Source: Bacillota bacterium
GTDB taxonomy: Bacteria; Bacillota; Clostridia; Oscillospirales; Ruminococcaceae
Reading direction: 5' to 3'
Assembly: GCA_023391875.1 (NCBI GenBank)
Contig: JAEWAB010000002.1
Coordinates: 248,001 to 312,000 of the forward strand
DNA: 64,000 bases
Shown: positions 36,142-44,335 of the stretch, in pieces
Layout: each line of letters opens with the position of its first letter
Numbering within the stretch: position 1 is the first letter of the stretch
Translations under genes and position numbers: made by a program
Notes under the pieces: model-generated
The model's database searches: none
The model's input: the letters and a program-made list of their open reading frames with translations, nothing else
What the model was told of the DNA's origin: nothing

Positions 36142-36915
36142 ATGTTTATCATGTCAATGAAGGTTGAGAAAAAAAGGATACTAATGTGGAGCATCATCGT
36201 CGTGGTGCTGATACTGATACTGATCGGCCTCTGGATGTTCCTGCGCGGCAAGAGCGGCGAAGATAAGGTAAGCGCGAAAACCAAATTTGATGCCGCCAAC
36301 AACAGCGATCGCGTGGCCTTTTTAGAGAGCTTTGGCTGGGATGTAAGCGACGAGCCAATTGAGGTATGCGAGATCATCATGCCCGAAAGCTTTGACGAGG
36401 TGTTCAAGAAATACAACGAGCTGCAGAAAATTCAGGGACTGAATCTGGAGGATTATAAGGGCAAACGCACCAAGCGCTGGACCTACGCCGTGCTGAACTA
36501 TCCATCCGACGACGAGGTGCATGCGAACGTCATCATCTATAACAATAAGATTATTGCGGGCGATATCTGCTCAACGGCGCTTGGCGGGTTTATCCACGGC
36601 TTCTCGCCGGAGGAAGCCGGTGCCTTCTCCGAAACCGGGCTGCTCACAGGCGACCTGCCAGTGGAGTTCAGCGGCATTAAACAGGTGAGCGAGACCCCGA
36701 AGGACGACCTGACGGCTACAGGCGACGAGGGTATCGGCGGGGTCGCTCAGGATAATATCAAGGACGAGGGCGCCGACAATACGGCACAGGTGAAGAACGA
36801 GGAGGAAGGCAAGAGCGAGGTGGTGGATGAGATAGAGCAAAAGACGCGCGAGGAGATCGAAAAGAGTCTGGAGATGCTGATTGAGGCAGCCGACGATAAA
36901 GCGCAGGCCGAATAA
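36142..36915 (+). CDS. DUF4830 membrane-anchored protein with acidic tail
   Basis: A 257-residue protein: one transmembrane helix (about residues 14-34), then a domain reading RVAFLESFGWDVSDEPIEV and EIIMPESFDEVFKKYNELQ, which is the DUF4830 pattern common in Clostridia, function unknown. The last 90 residues are a Glu/Asp/Lys-rich extension likely to be disordered then helical. The first ATG has GGGGG 13 bases upstream; two more in-frame ATGs follow within five codons, so the exact start is uncertain. Confidence 0.8.
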   Translation: MFIMSMKVEKKRILMWSIIVVVLILILIGLWMFLRGKSGEDKVSAKTKFDAANNSDRVAFLESFGWDVSDEPIEVCEIIMPESFDEVFKKYNELQKIQGLNLEDYKGKRTKRWTYAVLNYPSDDEVHANVIIYNNKIIAGDICSTALGGFIHGFSPEEAGAFSETGLLTGDLPVEFSGIKQVSETPKDDLTATGDEGIGGVAQDNIKDEGADNTAQVKNEEEGKSEVVDEIEQKTREEIEKSLEMLIEAADDKAQAE

Positions 36916-36950
36916 CCAAAATAATTCCGTTCAAGAAACATGGTTTATGT

Positions 36951-37229
36951 GATATAATAAGCGCATTGTAGGCGAATCAATCATAAGCAGTTGTTTTGCG
37001 CATATTATATCTTTATGTCCACCCGCCTCGCCCCTGCGGGGCAACCGGCGGAAATGGACGATTATATCATAAACGTGCTTACGTTTATGATATAATAAAT
37101 AAAAAGAATCTCAAATTGCAGCAAGACATAAAGCTATCCGCAGCCTGCCGCAGGAGCGGGAGGCTGCGGACTAAATATAAAGCGTGAAAGCCCGCCTCGC
37201 AAGGCGGGGAATACGCGGGAGAAGACAGG
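36951..37229. repeat. Cluster of inverted repeats before the pseudouridine synthase gene
   Basis: The 314-base gap holds several dyads. GATATAATA (36952-36960) pairs with TATTATATC near 37003-37011. A perfect 15-bp hairpin with a 4-base loop spans 37062-37095. TCCGCAGCCT (37137-37146) pairs with AGGCTGCGGA (37161-37170), and CCCGCCT/AGGCGGG lies at 37191-37208. TGATATAATAA appears at both 36950 and 37088, each able to serve as a -10. The set may be a structured leader or a foldback element. Confidence 0.55.
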
Positions 37230-37967
37230 ATGGAAAAACAGCGGTTGGACAAGATCGTGTCCGGGCAACTGAATATCTCGCGCACAGACGTAAAAAAGAT
37301 GGTCTCTTTGGGACAAGTTGTCGTAAACGGTGTACCGGCGCGTTCACCGGCCGACAAGGCAGACCCGCAGCAGGATGAGATTGTGGCGGGGGGTGTGGCG
37401 ATAAGCTATAAAAAGCATATCTACATCATGCTCAATAAGCCCGAAGGAGTGGTGAGCGCCACGCGGGACGGCAAAAGCAAAACGGTGCTCGATCTGGTAC
37501 CGCAGTCGATGTGGCGCAAGGGGCTGTTCCCCGCCGGAAGGCTGGATAAAGACACCGTCGGCTTTGTGCTGATTACCGACGACGGAGAGCTTGCACACCG
37601 TATGCTCGCCCCCAAAAGCCATGTGCCCAAAACCTACCATGCCGTTTTGGACGGCGGGGTAGGCGAAAACGAGATTAAGCGGCTGGAAGACGGTATCGAT
37701 ATAGGCGGCGGGGATATCTGCGGCAAGGCGAAGGTGCGGGTGCTGCGGGAGGGGGAAAACCCCACCGTGGAGGTCATTATTTCGGAGGGGATGTACCACC
37801 AGATCAAGCGCATGTTTGCGGCGGTCGGGCGCAGGGTTTTACACCTAAAGCGCGTAAAAATCGGCGCGCTGCCGCTGGACGAGCGCCTGCCGGAGGGCGG
37901 CTGCAAAGAAATAATCAACAAAGATGTTGAGAAACTTTTGACACGGGAATTATCAGAAAAATCTTAA
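37230..37967 (+). CDS. RsuA/RluB-family pseudouridine synthase
   Basis: A 245-residue rRNA-modifying enzyme. An N-terminal S4 RNA-binding domain ([30 protein letters not shown]) is followed by the catalytic domain with [18 protein letters not shown], containing the catalytic Asp, and [12 protein letters not shown], which resembles the RsuA (16S Psi516) branch. RluB is the alternative. GGAGAAGACAGG precedes the ATG. Position behind a structured leader is notable. Confidence 0.92.
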   Translation: MEKQRLDKIVSGQLNISRTDVKKMVSLGQVVVNGVPARSPADKADPQQDEIVAGGVAISYKKHIYIMLNKPEGVVSATRDGKSKTVLDLVPQSMWRKGLFPAGRLDKDTVGFVLITDDGELAHRMLAPKSHVPKTYHAVLDGGVGENEIKRLEDGIDIGGGDICGKAKVRVLREGENPTVEVIISEGMYHQIKRMFAAVGRRVLHLKRVKIGALPLDERLPEGGCKEIINKDVEKLLTRELSEKS

Positions 37968-38061
37968 AACCCTGCGTATTTTTAAAATATTAGTAAATTT
38001 TCATAAACGGTTAAAATTAAGTTTGGATATTAAGCAACTGTTCTTTCTATGCCGTTTTTGG

Positions 38062-38067
38062 TATAGT
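38062..38067 (+). promoter_or_regulatory. Extended -10 promoter of ugpC/msmX
   Basis: TGGTATAGT is an extended -10 about 65 bases before the start; the -35 region is weak. Confidence 0.5.
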
Positions 38068-38133
38068 AATGGTTGTAAGGACGAGGTATACGGTCATATA
38101 CGCAGTTACAATATAGAATACAGGAGGTCCATT

Positions 38134-39258
38134 ATGGCTAGTGTAACACTTAAAGGTATTTACAAGAGATACGCAGGCGGGGTTACGGCGGTTTCCGATT
38201 TTAACCTCGACATTCAGGACAAGGAGTTCGTTATCCTTGTTGGCCCTTCAGGCTGCGGTAAATCTACGACCCTTCGTATGATTGCCGGTCTTGAAGAGAT
38301 TTCCGAAGGCGAGCTGTTCATCGGCGACAAGCTGGTAAACGACGTTGCTCCTAAGGATCGCGACATCGCGATGGTTTTCCAGAACTATGCTCTTTACCCG
38401 CACATGACTGTTTATGAGAACATGGCTTTCGGCCTTAAGCTCAGAAAAACCCCGAAGGATGAAATCAAGCGTCGTGTAGACGAGGCTGCCCGCATCCTCG
38501 ATATCGAGCACCTGCTCGACAGAAAGCCGAAGGCTCTTTCCGGCGGTCAGCGCCAGCGTGTTGCGCTCGGTCGTGCTATCGTTCGTGAGCCGAAGGTATT
38601 CCTTCTTGACGAGCCGCTCTCCAACCTCGATGCTAAGCTGCGTGCTCAGATGAGAACCGAGCTTGCGAAGCTGCACATCCGTCTCGGCACAACCTTCATC
38701 TATGTAACGCATGACCAGACCGAAGCTATGACCATGGGCGACAGAATCGTTGTTATGAAGGACGGTTTCATCCAGCAGGTTGATACCCCTCAAAACCTCT
38801 ATGATAAGCCCGTTAACATGTTCGTAGCAGGCTTCATGGGTTCTCCTCAAATGAACTTCATCGATGCTACCCTCTTAAAGAAGGATGGCAAGTACACCGT
38901 AGAGTTCGGCAGTGACGAGCAGAAGTACTCTGTAGAAGTACCTGACGCGAAATCCAAGCCCGCCGATTTCGACGAGTATGTTGGCAAGAGCGTAGTGCTC
39001 GGCATCCGTCCTGAGAACATCCACGACGAAGAGATGTTCATCTCCGCCGCTAAATCCGGCATCATTGAGTGCAACGTTGAGGTTACTGAGCTCATGGGCG
39101 CAGAGACCTATCTGTACTTAAACTGCCTTGGCAACAACCTTATCGCGAGAGTTTCTCCCCGCTGCACCGCCAGAACCGGCGACGTTATCAAGGTTGCCAT
39201 GGACGTTAACAAGCTGCACCTCTTTGACAAAGAGTCTGAGACCTGCATCTTAAACTAA
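38134..39258 (+). CDS. ugpC: Carbohydrate ABC transporter ATPase (UgpC/MsmX type)
   Basis: A 374-residue ABC ATPase with Walker [11 protein letters not shown]-loop ([10 protein letters not shown]), signature [15 protein letters not shown], Walker [11 protein letters not shown], and a C-terminal TOBE/MalK-type regulatory domain. This group (MsmX in Bacillus) energises several sugar importers and stands alone, as here. The frame opens at 38023 but GGAGG lies 7 bases before the ATG at 38134, where the family N-terminus begins. Codon use is more biased than its neighbours, suggesting high expression. A terminator follows. Confidence 0.95.
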   Translation: MASVTLKGIYKRYAGGVTAVSDFNLDIQDKEFVILVGPSGCGKSTTLRMIAGLEEISEGELFIGDKLVNDVAPKDRDIAMVFQNYALYPHMTVYENMAFGLKLRKTPKDEIKRRVDEAARILDIEHLLDRKPKALSGGQRQRVALGRAIVREPKVFLLDEPLSNLDAKLRAQMRTELAKLHIRLGTTFIYVTHDQTEAMTMGDRIVVMKDGFIQQVDTPQNLYDKPVNMFVAGFMGSPQMNFIDATLLKKDGKYTVEFGSDEQKYSVEVPDAKSKPADFDEYVGKSVVLGIRPENIHDEEMFISAAKSGIIECNVEVTELMGAETYLYLNCLGNNLIARVSPRCTARTGDVIKVAMDVNKLHLFDKESETCILN

Positions 39259-39275
39259 TCACTGGTTAAACACAG

Positions 39276-39305
39276 GAACCGCCGATTTATCGGCGGTTCT
39301 TTTTG
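39276..39305 (+). terminator. Terminator of ugpC
   Basis: GAACCGCCGAT, a 2-base loop and ATCGGCGGTTC followed by TTTTT. Confidence 0.92.
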
Positions 39306-39415
39306 TATGCGGTTTTAACCTGCTTATCCAAACAGCCGACCGGATATTCTTCTATTTGTGAAATGGGTACATGTTTTAAGAATACCCCACATACATATAT
39401 GTAGGGGGGTTGTTT

Positions 39416-40222
39416 ATGAACTATGTTCCTATCAACAATACAAAGATCGCGGTGGAGGACATAAACCCATCAGCCAATAAAACGGTTGTGATGCTTCACG
39501 GCTGGCCGCTCAACCATAAGATGTATGAATATCAGCTGAACATCCTGCCGCAGCTCGGCTTCCGCTGTGTGCTCATAGACCTGCGCGGCTTTGGCATGTC
39601 CGACACAACCTACGGCGGGTACGATTATAACCAGTATGCGGCCGATCTCTACGGCATTGTAAACGCGATGCGCTTAGGACGCTTTACATTGGTCGGTTTT
39701 TCGATGGGTGGCGCAATCGCCATACGATACATGGCACGGTACAACGGCTCCAAGGTAACGAAGCTTGCGTTGCTGGGGGCGGCGGCTCCCTCCTTTACCC
39801 AAAGGCCGGGTTACCCCTATGGCATGACGCGGGAGGCCATGGATATGCTGATCAATCATATTCAGGACGACCGGCCGCAGGCGGTGGCGGAGTTCGGCGA
39901 GCAGCTGTTTGCTTCCTCGGTCTCGGCAAACTTCAGCGAATGGTTTAAAGAGCTTGCGTGGAGCAACTCGGCGCTTGGCACCATCGGCGCTGCCATCTCG
40001 CTGCGGGACGAAGACCTTCGCGCCGACCTCGCCAAGATACAGGTTCCCACCGGCATCTTCCATGGCAAGCTGGATAAGATCTGCCCCTACGTATTCGCCG
40101 AGCTTTTGTATCAGGGCATCACCAAATCCACCCTCTACCCGTTTGAGCACAGCGGCCACGCGGTGTTTTACGACGAACTGGAGAACTTCAACCGAACCTT
40201 TGTTACCTTTCTCAGCAATTAG
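39416..40222 (+). CDS. Alpha/beta hydrolase
   Basis: A 268-residue alpha/beta-hydrolase of the haloperoxidase/esterase type. HGWPLNH forms the oxyanion region, VGFSMGG holds the nucleophile Ser, and HSGHAVFYDE holds the catalytic His. The acid residue lies in the stretch ending FHGKLDKICP. GGGGGG precedes the ATG at 39416 by 6 bases. Substrate unknown. It faces ypeB convergently with a shared terminator between. Confidence 0.9.
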   Translation: MNYVPINNTKIAVEDINPSANKTVVMLHGWPLNHKMYEYQLNILPQLGFRCVLIDLRGFGMSDTTYGGYDYNQYAADLYGIVNAMRLGRFTLVGFSMGGAIAIRYMARYNGSKVTKLALLGAAAPSFTQRPGYPYGMTREAMDMLINHIQDDRPQAVAEFGEQLFASSVSANFSEWFKELAWSNSALGTIGAAISLRDEDLRADLAKIQVPTGIFHGKLDKICPYVFAELLYQGITKSTLYPFEHSGHAVFYDELENFNRTFVTFLSN

Positions 40223-40257
40223 CAGACGGTTCATGTATATATTGAGAGTAAAATTTA

Positions 40258-40290
40258 GGCGGGCAAGGAACTCTTCCTTGCCCGCCCTGT
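40258..40290. terminator. Bidirectional terminator between the hydrolase and ypeB
   Basis: GGCGGGCAAGGAA, a CTC loop and TTCCTTGCCCGCC: a perfect 13-bp stem followed by CTGTTTTC on the plus strand. Confidence 0.88.
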
Positions 40291-40299
40291 TTTCGCCTT

Positions 40300-41646
40300 T
40301 TACATGGTCAGTACGCCGGTTTCGGTTTCTATAAGGATTAAAATCTGTTCCTCCGCACCCGTTACGGCGTTTACATACACCAGTACGTTCTGGTCGTCGT
40401 CCAGCCCCTTGCAGCGTATCTCGTAGGTGAACACCTCGTTTAAGCCGGTGGAGGGGATTACGACCAGCCTGCTCGCCCCCGGCAGCAGGCGCTTGCTTAC
40501 CACGGTCTTGGCCTGCTCCGCCGTGATGGCGGGCTTGGGCAGGTCGCGCTTATCCAGGTGGTTGGTGATATACCCGCGAGACTCAAAGCTAACGATTTCG
40601 CCGTTATCCAGCGCCACGCCGATCTTGAGGAGATCGGGGTAGCACACCACGTCGTCCTGCACATAGGCATAGTTGAAGATACAGATGTTGTTGGCGGTGT
40701 CGTAGTAGCTCTGTATCATATTTTCAATGCCGAGGCGTTTGAGGTATTCTCCGGCCTTAATGCCCGCCTCTTTAATGCTCAGCTTCGCATCCGCCACGGG
40801 GCGCGCGTTTACCATATAGCTGATGAGGTTGCCCTTCTTGGTCATTGAGATGTTCGAGTCGCCATAGATAAAGCAGTACGCGGGCATAGTGCCGTTCTCG
40901 TCGGTATCGTCCCTGAGGTTGGCGGGGCTGGTGGAAAGCGCCCAGGCGGCCCGCTCACGCGCTTCCTCCCGCGTTACATCCTTGGCGTCTTTAAGCAGGA
41001 TCGGATCCTTCTCCAGGAGGTGGTCGGAGAACGGCCCGTCATAGATCAGGGCGGGGTAGTCCTGCAACCCGTCCTCCATATCCTGAAAGCCGTCGGTTAC
41101 CGAAGGTTCGTTCTCGTTGGCGTCACCCCCGTCCTTGACGGCAGCAAACACCCTTCCGATGTCCATGTTGCCCTTGTCGATGTCGTCCTTCATGGTGTTG
41201 ATGGTCTTCGAGAGCTGTTTTGCGTATTCACACAGCTTAAGCAGGTTTTCCTTTTCGGTATCGGTAATGTCCTGCGAGGTGGAAAGCTTGCGCGTGAGGC
41301 TGGAGGCATATTCACCGGCCTGCGAGATAAATTTATTGGTCGCGTCCAGATGAAACGCGCTCACCGGCAGTTGCGCAAGGGTGCTTTTTGCCGCGTCACA
41401 GTCGCGCAGCAGCTTGGATGAAAGCTGTGTGAGCTGCGCGGGGGTGCCCGCGTAGACGCTCTTGCTTAAGGTGGTGCTTATTTCTCCCACGTTACCGCCC
41501 AGGTCCACCAGCGCGCGCTGGTAGGTGTATTCCAGCTGGGTTCGATAATCCCTGGCCATTGCGTATCCTCGAAGGATAAATCCACCCATTACCAGAAATA
41601 ATAGGGTGAGGAAGCTTGCTGATCTTACCTTGGCTCTTCTGCTCAT
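40300..41646 (-). CDS. ypeB: Spore germination protein YpeB
   Basis: A 448-residue protein with one N-terminal membrane helix, a YpeB coiled N-domain (DYRTQLEYTYQRALVDLGGNVGEISTTLSKSVYAGTP) and two or three PepSY-like repeats (GIKAGEYLKRLGIENM, TAEQAKTVVSKRLLPG) at the C-terminus. It stabilises the cortex-lytic enzyme SleB in dormant spores and shows that the organism sporulates. AAAGGA lies 10 bases before the ATG at 41646. sleB, normally the preceding gene, is not next to it and not in the window. Confidence 0.92.
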   Translation of the reverse strand: MSRRAKVRSASFLTLLFLVMGGFILRGYAMARDYRTQLEYTYQRALVDLGGNVGEISTTLSKSVYAGTPAQLTQLSSKLLRDCDAAKSTLAQLPVSAFHLDATNKFISQAGEYASSLTRKLSTSQDITDTEKENLLKLCEYAKQLSKTINTMKDDIDKGNMDIGRVFAAVKDGGDANENEPSVTDGFQDMEDGLQDYPALIYDGPFSDHLLEKDPILLKDAKDVTREEARERAAWALSTSPANLRDDTDENGTMPAYCFIYGDSNISMTKKGNLISYMVNARPVADAKLSIKEAGIKAGEYLKRLGIENMIQSYYDTANNICIFNYAYVQDDVVCYPDLLKIGVALDNGEIVSFESRGYITNHLDKRDLPKPAITAEQAKTVVSKRLLPGASRLVVIPSTGLNEVFTYEIRCKGLDDDQNVLVYVNAVTGAEEQILILIETETGVLTM

Positions 41647-41805
41647 ATACAACAAATCCTTTCCATCGGTAGGTATTACTGATGATTAGTAAATTTAGGA
41701 GCGGCAAAGGGCACTTTGCGTTGGCAGCATGCGATTCGCGCAGCCCGATAGCGTTAATATTTTTTCCTGCAAAGGGTTAAATATGTGAAGACGCTATAAA
41801 TATAA

Positions 41806-41834
41806 TTGTATTAACTGCGCAGATAAGGTATAAT
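41806..41834 (+). promoter_or_regulatory. Promoter of the cysteine desulfurase/thiI pair
   Basis: TTGTAT (41806-41811), a 17-base spacer and TATAAT (41829-41834). Confidence 0.78.
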
Positions 41835-41896
41835 TATATGGATATTTAGTCGTAAGAACGGTCTTTCAATCGAATGCCAAAACTTCGGAGGGCCTC

Positions 41897-43030
41897 ATGG
41901 AAAACTATCTCGACAACAGTGCCACCACCGCGGTTTCACAGGCGGTTGCGCAGGTTGTCTATGATGTGCTGACAAATAAATACGGCAACCCTTCGTCGCT
42001 GCACGGCAAGGGATTGGAGGCCGAGCTTTTGCTCCGAAAGGCGCGCGAAACGGTGGCCGGCGAGCTGCATGTTCCGCCCGAAGCCCTGTTTTTTACCTCC
42101 GGCGGCACCGAGGCCAACAACCTTGCGGTGTTTGGCGCGGTGGCGTTCCAGCGGCGCGCCGGGGCAAGGATTGTCGCCACCGCCATTGAGCACGATTCGG
42201 TGCTCGCGCCGCTCAGGGAGCTTAAGCGGCAGGGTTACGAGGTGGTGCTGGTACCCCCGAACGAGCGGGGCGAAATCACCCCGCAGGCGATGGCCGAGGC
42301 GGTGGATGAAAACACCGTGTTGGTCTGTGCGATGGCTATTAATAACGAGCTGGGCACGGTGCTGAACGTAGCGGACATTGCCAAGGCGGTAAAACGCAAA
42401 AACCACGACGTTATTGTGCACTGCGACGCCGTACAGGCCTTTTGCAAGGTGCCGCTGCGGTTTGGTTTCGGCTACACCGATATCGTTACCGTAACAGGGC
42501 ATAAGATACACGCGCCCAAAGGGGTAGGCGCCATTTTTATCAATAAGCGCGTCAAGCTGCCGCCGCGCACCTTTGGCGGAGGGCAGGAGGGCGGGTTCCG
42601 CCCGGGCACCGAGGCGTCGGCGCTTATCGCGGGCTTTGGCGAGGCGGTAAGGCTCGCACAGCAGGACATGCTCGCCGCCTCCGAACGCGTCAAGGAGCTG
42701 GGCGCCCTGCTGCGGGGCGAGGTTGCGAAGATCGAGGGCGTGGTCATCAATTCCCCCGATAACGCGCTGCCCTACATCTTAAACCTTTCGGTACCGGGTA
42801 TACGCTCCGAGATTATGATGCACTTTTTAGAGGAACGGGGTATCTACGTATCCAGCGGTTCGGCGTGTGCCAAGGGGGCCAAAAGCCACGTGCTCGAGGC
42901 TTCGGGCCTTTCGCCCGAGCGCATCGACAGCGCCCTGCGCATCAGTTTCAGCCGCTTTAGCACCGCGGATGAGGTGATGGAGTTTGCAAAGGCGCTTGCC
43001 GAAGGCGCAGCCACCATTCGTCGGGCGTGA
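41897..43030 (+). CDS. Cysteine desulfurase (NifS/IscS family)
   Basis: A 377-residue pyridoxal-phosphate enzyme that takes sulfur from cysteine. LDNSATT starts the protein, FFTSGGTEANN binds the cofactor, VTGHKIHAPKGVGA holds the PLP lysine, and YVSSGSACAKG carries the active-site Cys. GGAGGG precedes the ATG. It is 29 bases upstream of thiI, so it most likely supplies the sulfur for 4-thiouridine, like B. subtilis NifZ. Confidence 0.95.
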   Translation: MENYLDNSATTAVSQAVAQVVYDVLTNKYGNPSSLHGKGLEAELLLRKARETVAGELHVPPEALFFTSGGTEANNLAVFGAVAFQRRAGARIVATAIEHDSVLAPLRELKRQGYEVVLVPPNERGEITPQAMAEAVDENTVLVCAMAINNELGTVLNVADIAKAVKRKNHDVIVHCDAVQAFCKVPLRFGFGYTDIVTVTGHKIHAPKGVGAIFINKRVKLPPRTFGGGQEGGFRPGTEASALIAGFGEAVRLAQQDMLAASERVKELGALLRGEVAKIEGVVINSPDNALPYILNLSVPGIRSEIMMHFLEERGIYVSSGSACAKGAKSHVLEASGLSPERIDSALRISFSRFSTADEVMEFAKALAEGAATIRRA

Positions 43031-43059
43031 GTATAAATTATAAGCGATAAGGAGCGGCC

Positions 43060-44232
43060 ATGGACGAGGTAATATTACTAAAACTAGGTGAAATCGCCCT
43101 CAAGGGCTTAAATAGAGGCGCCTTTGAAGAGCTGCTGATCAAAAACACCAAGCAGCGCCTGGCGGATATCGGCGTGTTTAAGGTGTGGCGGGCACAGTCT
43201 ACCATCTATGTAAAGCCCGAAACAGAGGGCGTAAACATGGACGAGGTGCTCGAGCGCCTGAAAACGGTGTTCGGCGTATCCGCCCTCAGCAAGGCCGGCG
43301 TGGTGGCAAAGGACATCGAGGAGATCAAGAAAGCCAGTGTCACGTATTTTGAAGATATTCTGCCCCATGTGCGCACCTTTAAGGTGGAGGCCAAGCGCTC
43401 GGATAAGACCTTTCCGCTGCTTTCGCCGCAGATCTGCGCGCTGGTGGGCGAGACCCTGCTGGATGCGTACCAGAATTTAAAGGTTGACGTCAACCACCCC
43501 GATGTTGTCATCAATGTAGAAATCCGTGAGACCGCCGCGTATATCCACCCCGACAAGGTTCAGGGGGCGGGGGGTATCCCCGTGGGGGCGAGCGGCAGGG
43601 CCGCGCTGCTGATCTCGGGCGGCATCGATAGCCCCGTGGCGGGCTATATGATGAGCAAGCGGGGCTTAAGCCTTACCGCCGTGCACTTTGTAAGCCCGCC
43701 TTACACCAGCGAGCGCGCAAGGCTCAAGGTGGAGGACCTGCTTCGGAAGATGGCGGCCTACTGCGGGCGCATTCGCTTTATCGTGGTGCCGTTTACCGAG
43801 ATACAGGAGCACATCAAGGACGACTGCCCCGAAGACCTGTTTACGATCATCATGCGACGGTTTATGATGCGCATTGCCGAGCATTTCGCGGCCGAGGACG
43901 GCTGCGAGGCGCTGATTACCGGCGAAAGCCTAGGGCAGGTGGCGAGCCAGACCATCGCCGCCATCGCGTGCACCGACGAGGTGTGCACCATGCCTGTTTT
44001 CCGCCCGCTGATCGGCATGGATAAAGAAGAAATCGTCACGATAGCGCGCAAAATCGATACGTTTGAAACCTCGATTCTGCCGTTTGAAGATTGCTGCACC
44101 GTATTTACCCCCAGACACCCGCGCACCCGACCGCGCGCCCAGTTTGTGCGTATCGCCGAGGAGCATGTAGAGTGGGACGAGCTCATCCAAAGGGCGATTG
44201 ACGGCGCGCAGTGCAAAGAGATTGACGGCTGA
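43060..44232 (+). CDS. thiI: tRNA 4-thiouridine synthase ThiI
   Basis: A 390-residue tRNA sulfurtransferase. Its N-terminal ferredoxin-like plus THUMP region (LLKLGEIALKGLNRGAFEELL) is followed by a PP-loop ATPase motif SGGIDSPVAGYMM. The C-terminus ends near residue 390 without a rhodanese domain, as usual in Firmicutes. It makes s4U8 in tRNA, and possibly serves thiamine thiazole synthesis. AAGGAG precedes the ATG. Likely an operon with the desulfurase. Confidence 0.96.
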   Translation: MDEVILLKLGEIALKGLNRGAFEELLIKNTKQRLADIGVFKVWRAQSTIYVKPETEGVNMDEVLERLKTVFGVSALSKAGVVAKDIEEIKKASVTYFEDILPHVRTFKVEAKRSDKTFPLLSPQICALVGETLLDAYQNLKVDVNHPDVVINVEIRETAAYIHPDKVQGAGGIPVGASGRAALLISGGIDSPVAGYMMSKRGLSLTAVHFVSPPYTSERARLKVEDLLRKMAAYCGRIRFIVVPFTEIQEHIKDDCPEDLFTIIMRRFMMRIAEHFAAEDGCEALITGESLGQVASQTIAAIACTDEVCTMPVFRPLIGMDKEEIVTIARKIDTFETSILPFEDCCTVFTPRHPRTRPRAQFVRIAEEHVEWDELIQRAIDGAQCKEIDG

Positions 44233-44335
44233 CATCTAAGCCCCGTTCCTGTTTGTCTTTATGAAAACTTGCGGCCAACAGGGTACGTATTTACCCGCAT
44301 AGTGCCTGCGCTATGCATCTGAAGGAGGAACTGCT

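Noticed and set aside
28613..39385. Similar short strings GATGGGTACATTTTAAG (28617) and AATGGGTACATGTTTTAAG (39361)
   Set aside because: They share only about 17 bases, have no common context or inverted ends, and are probably coincidence.
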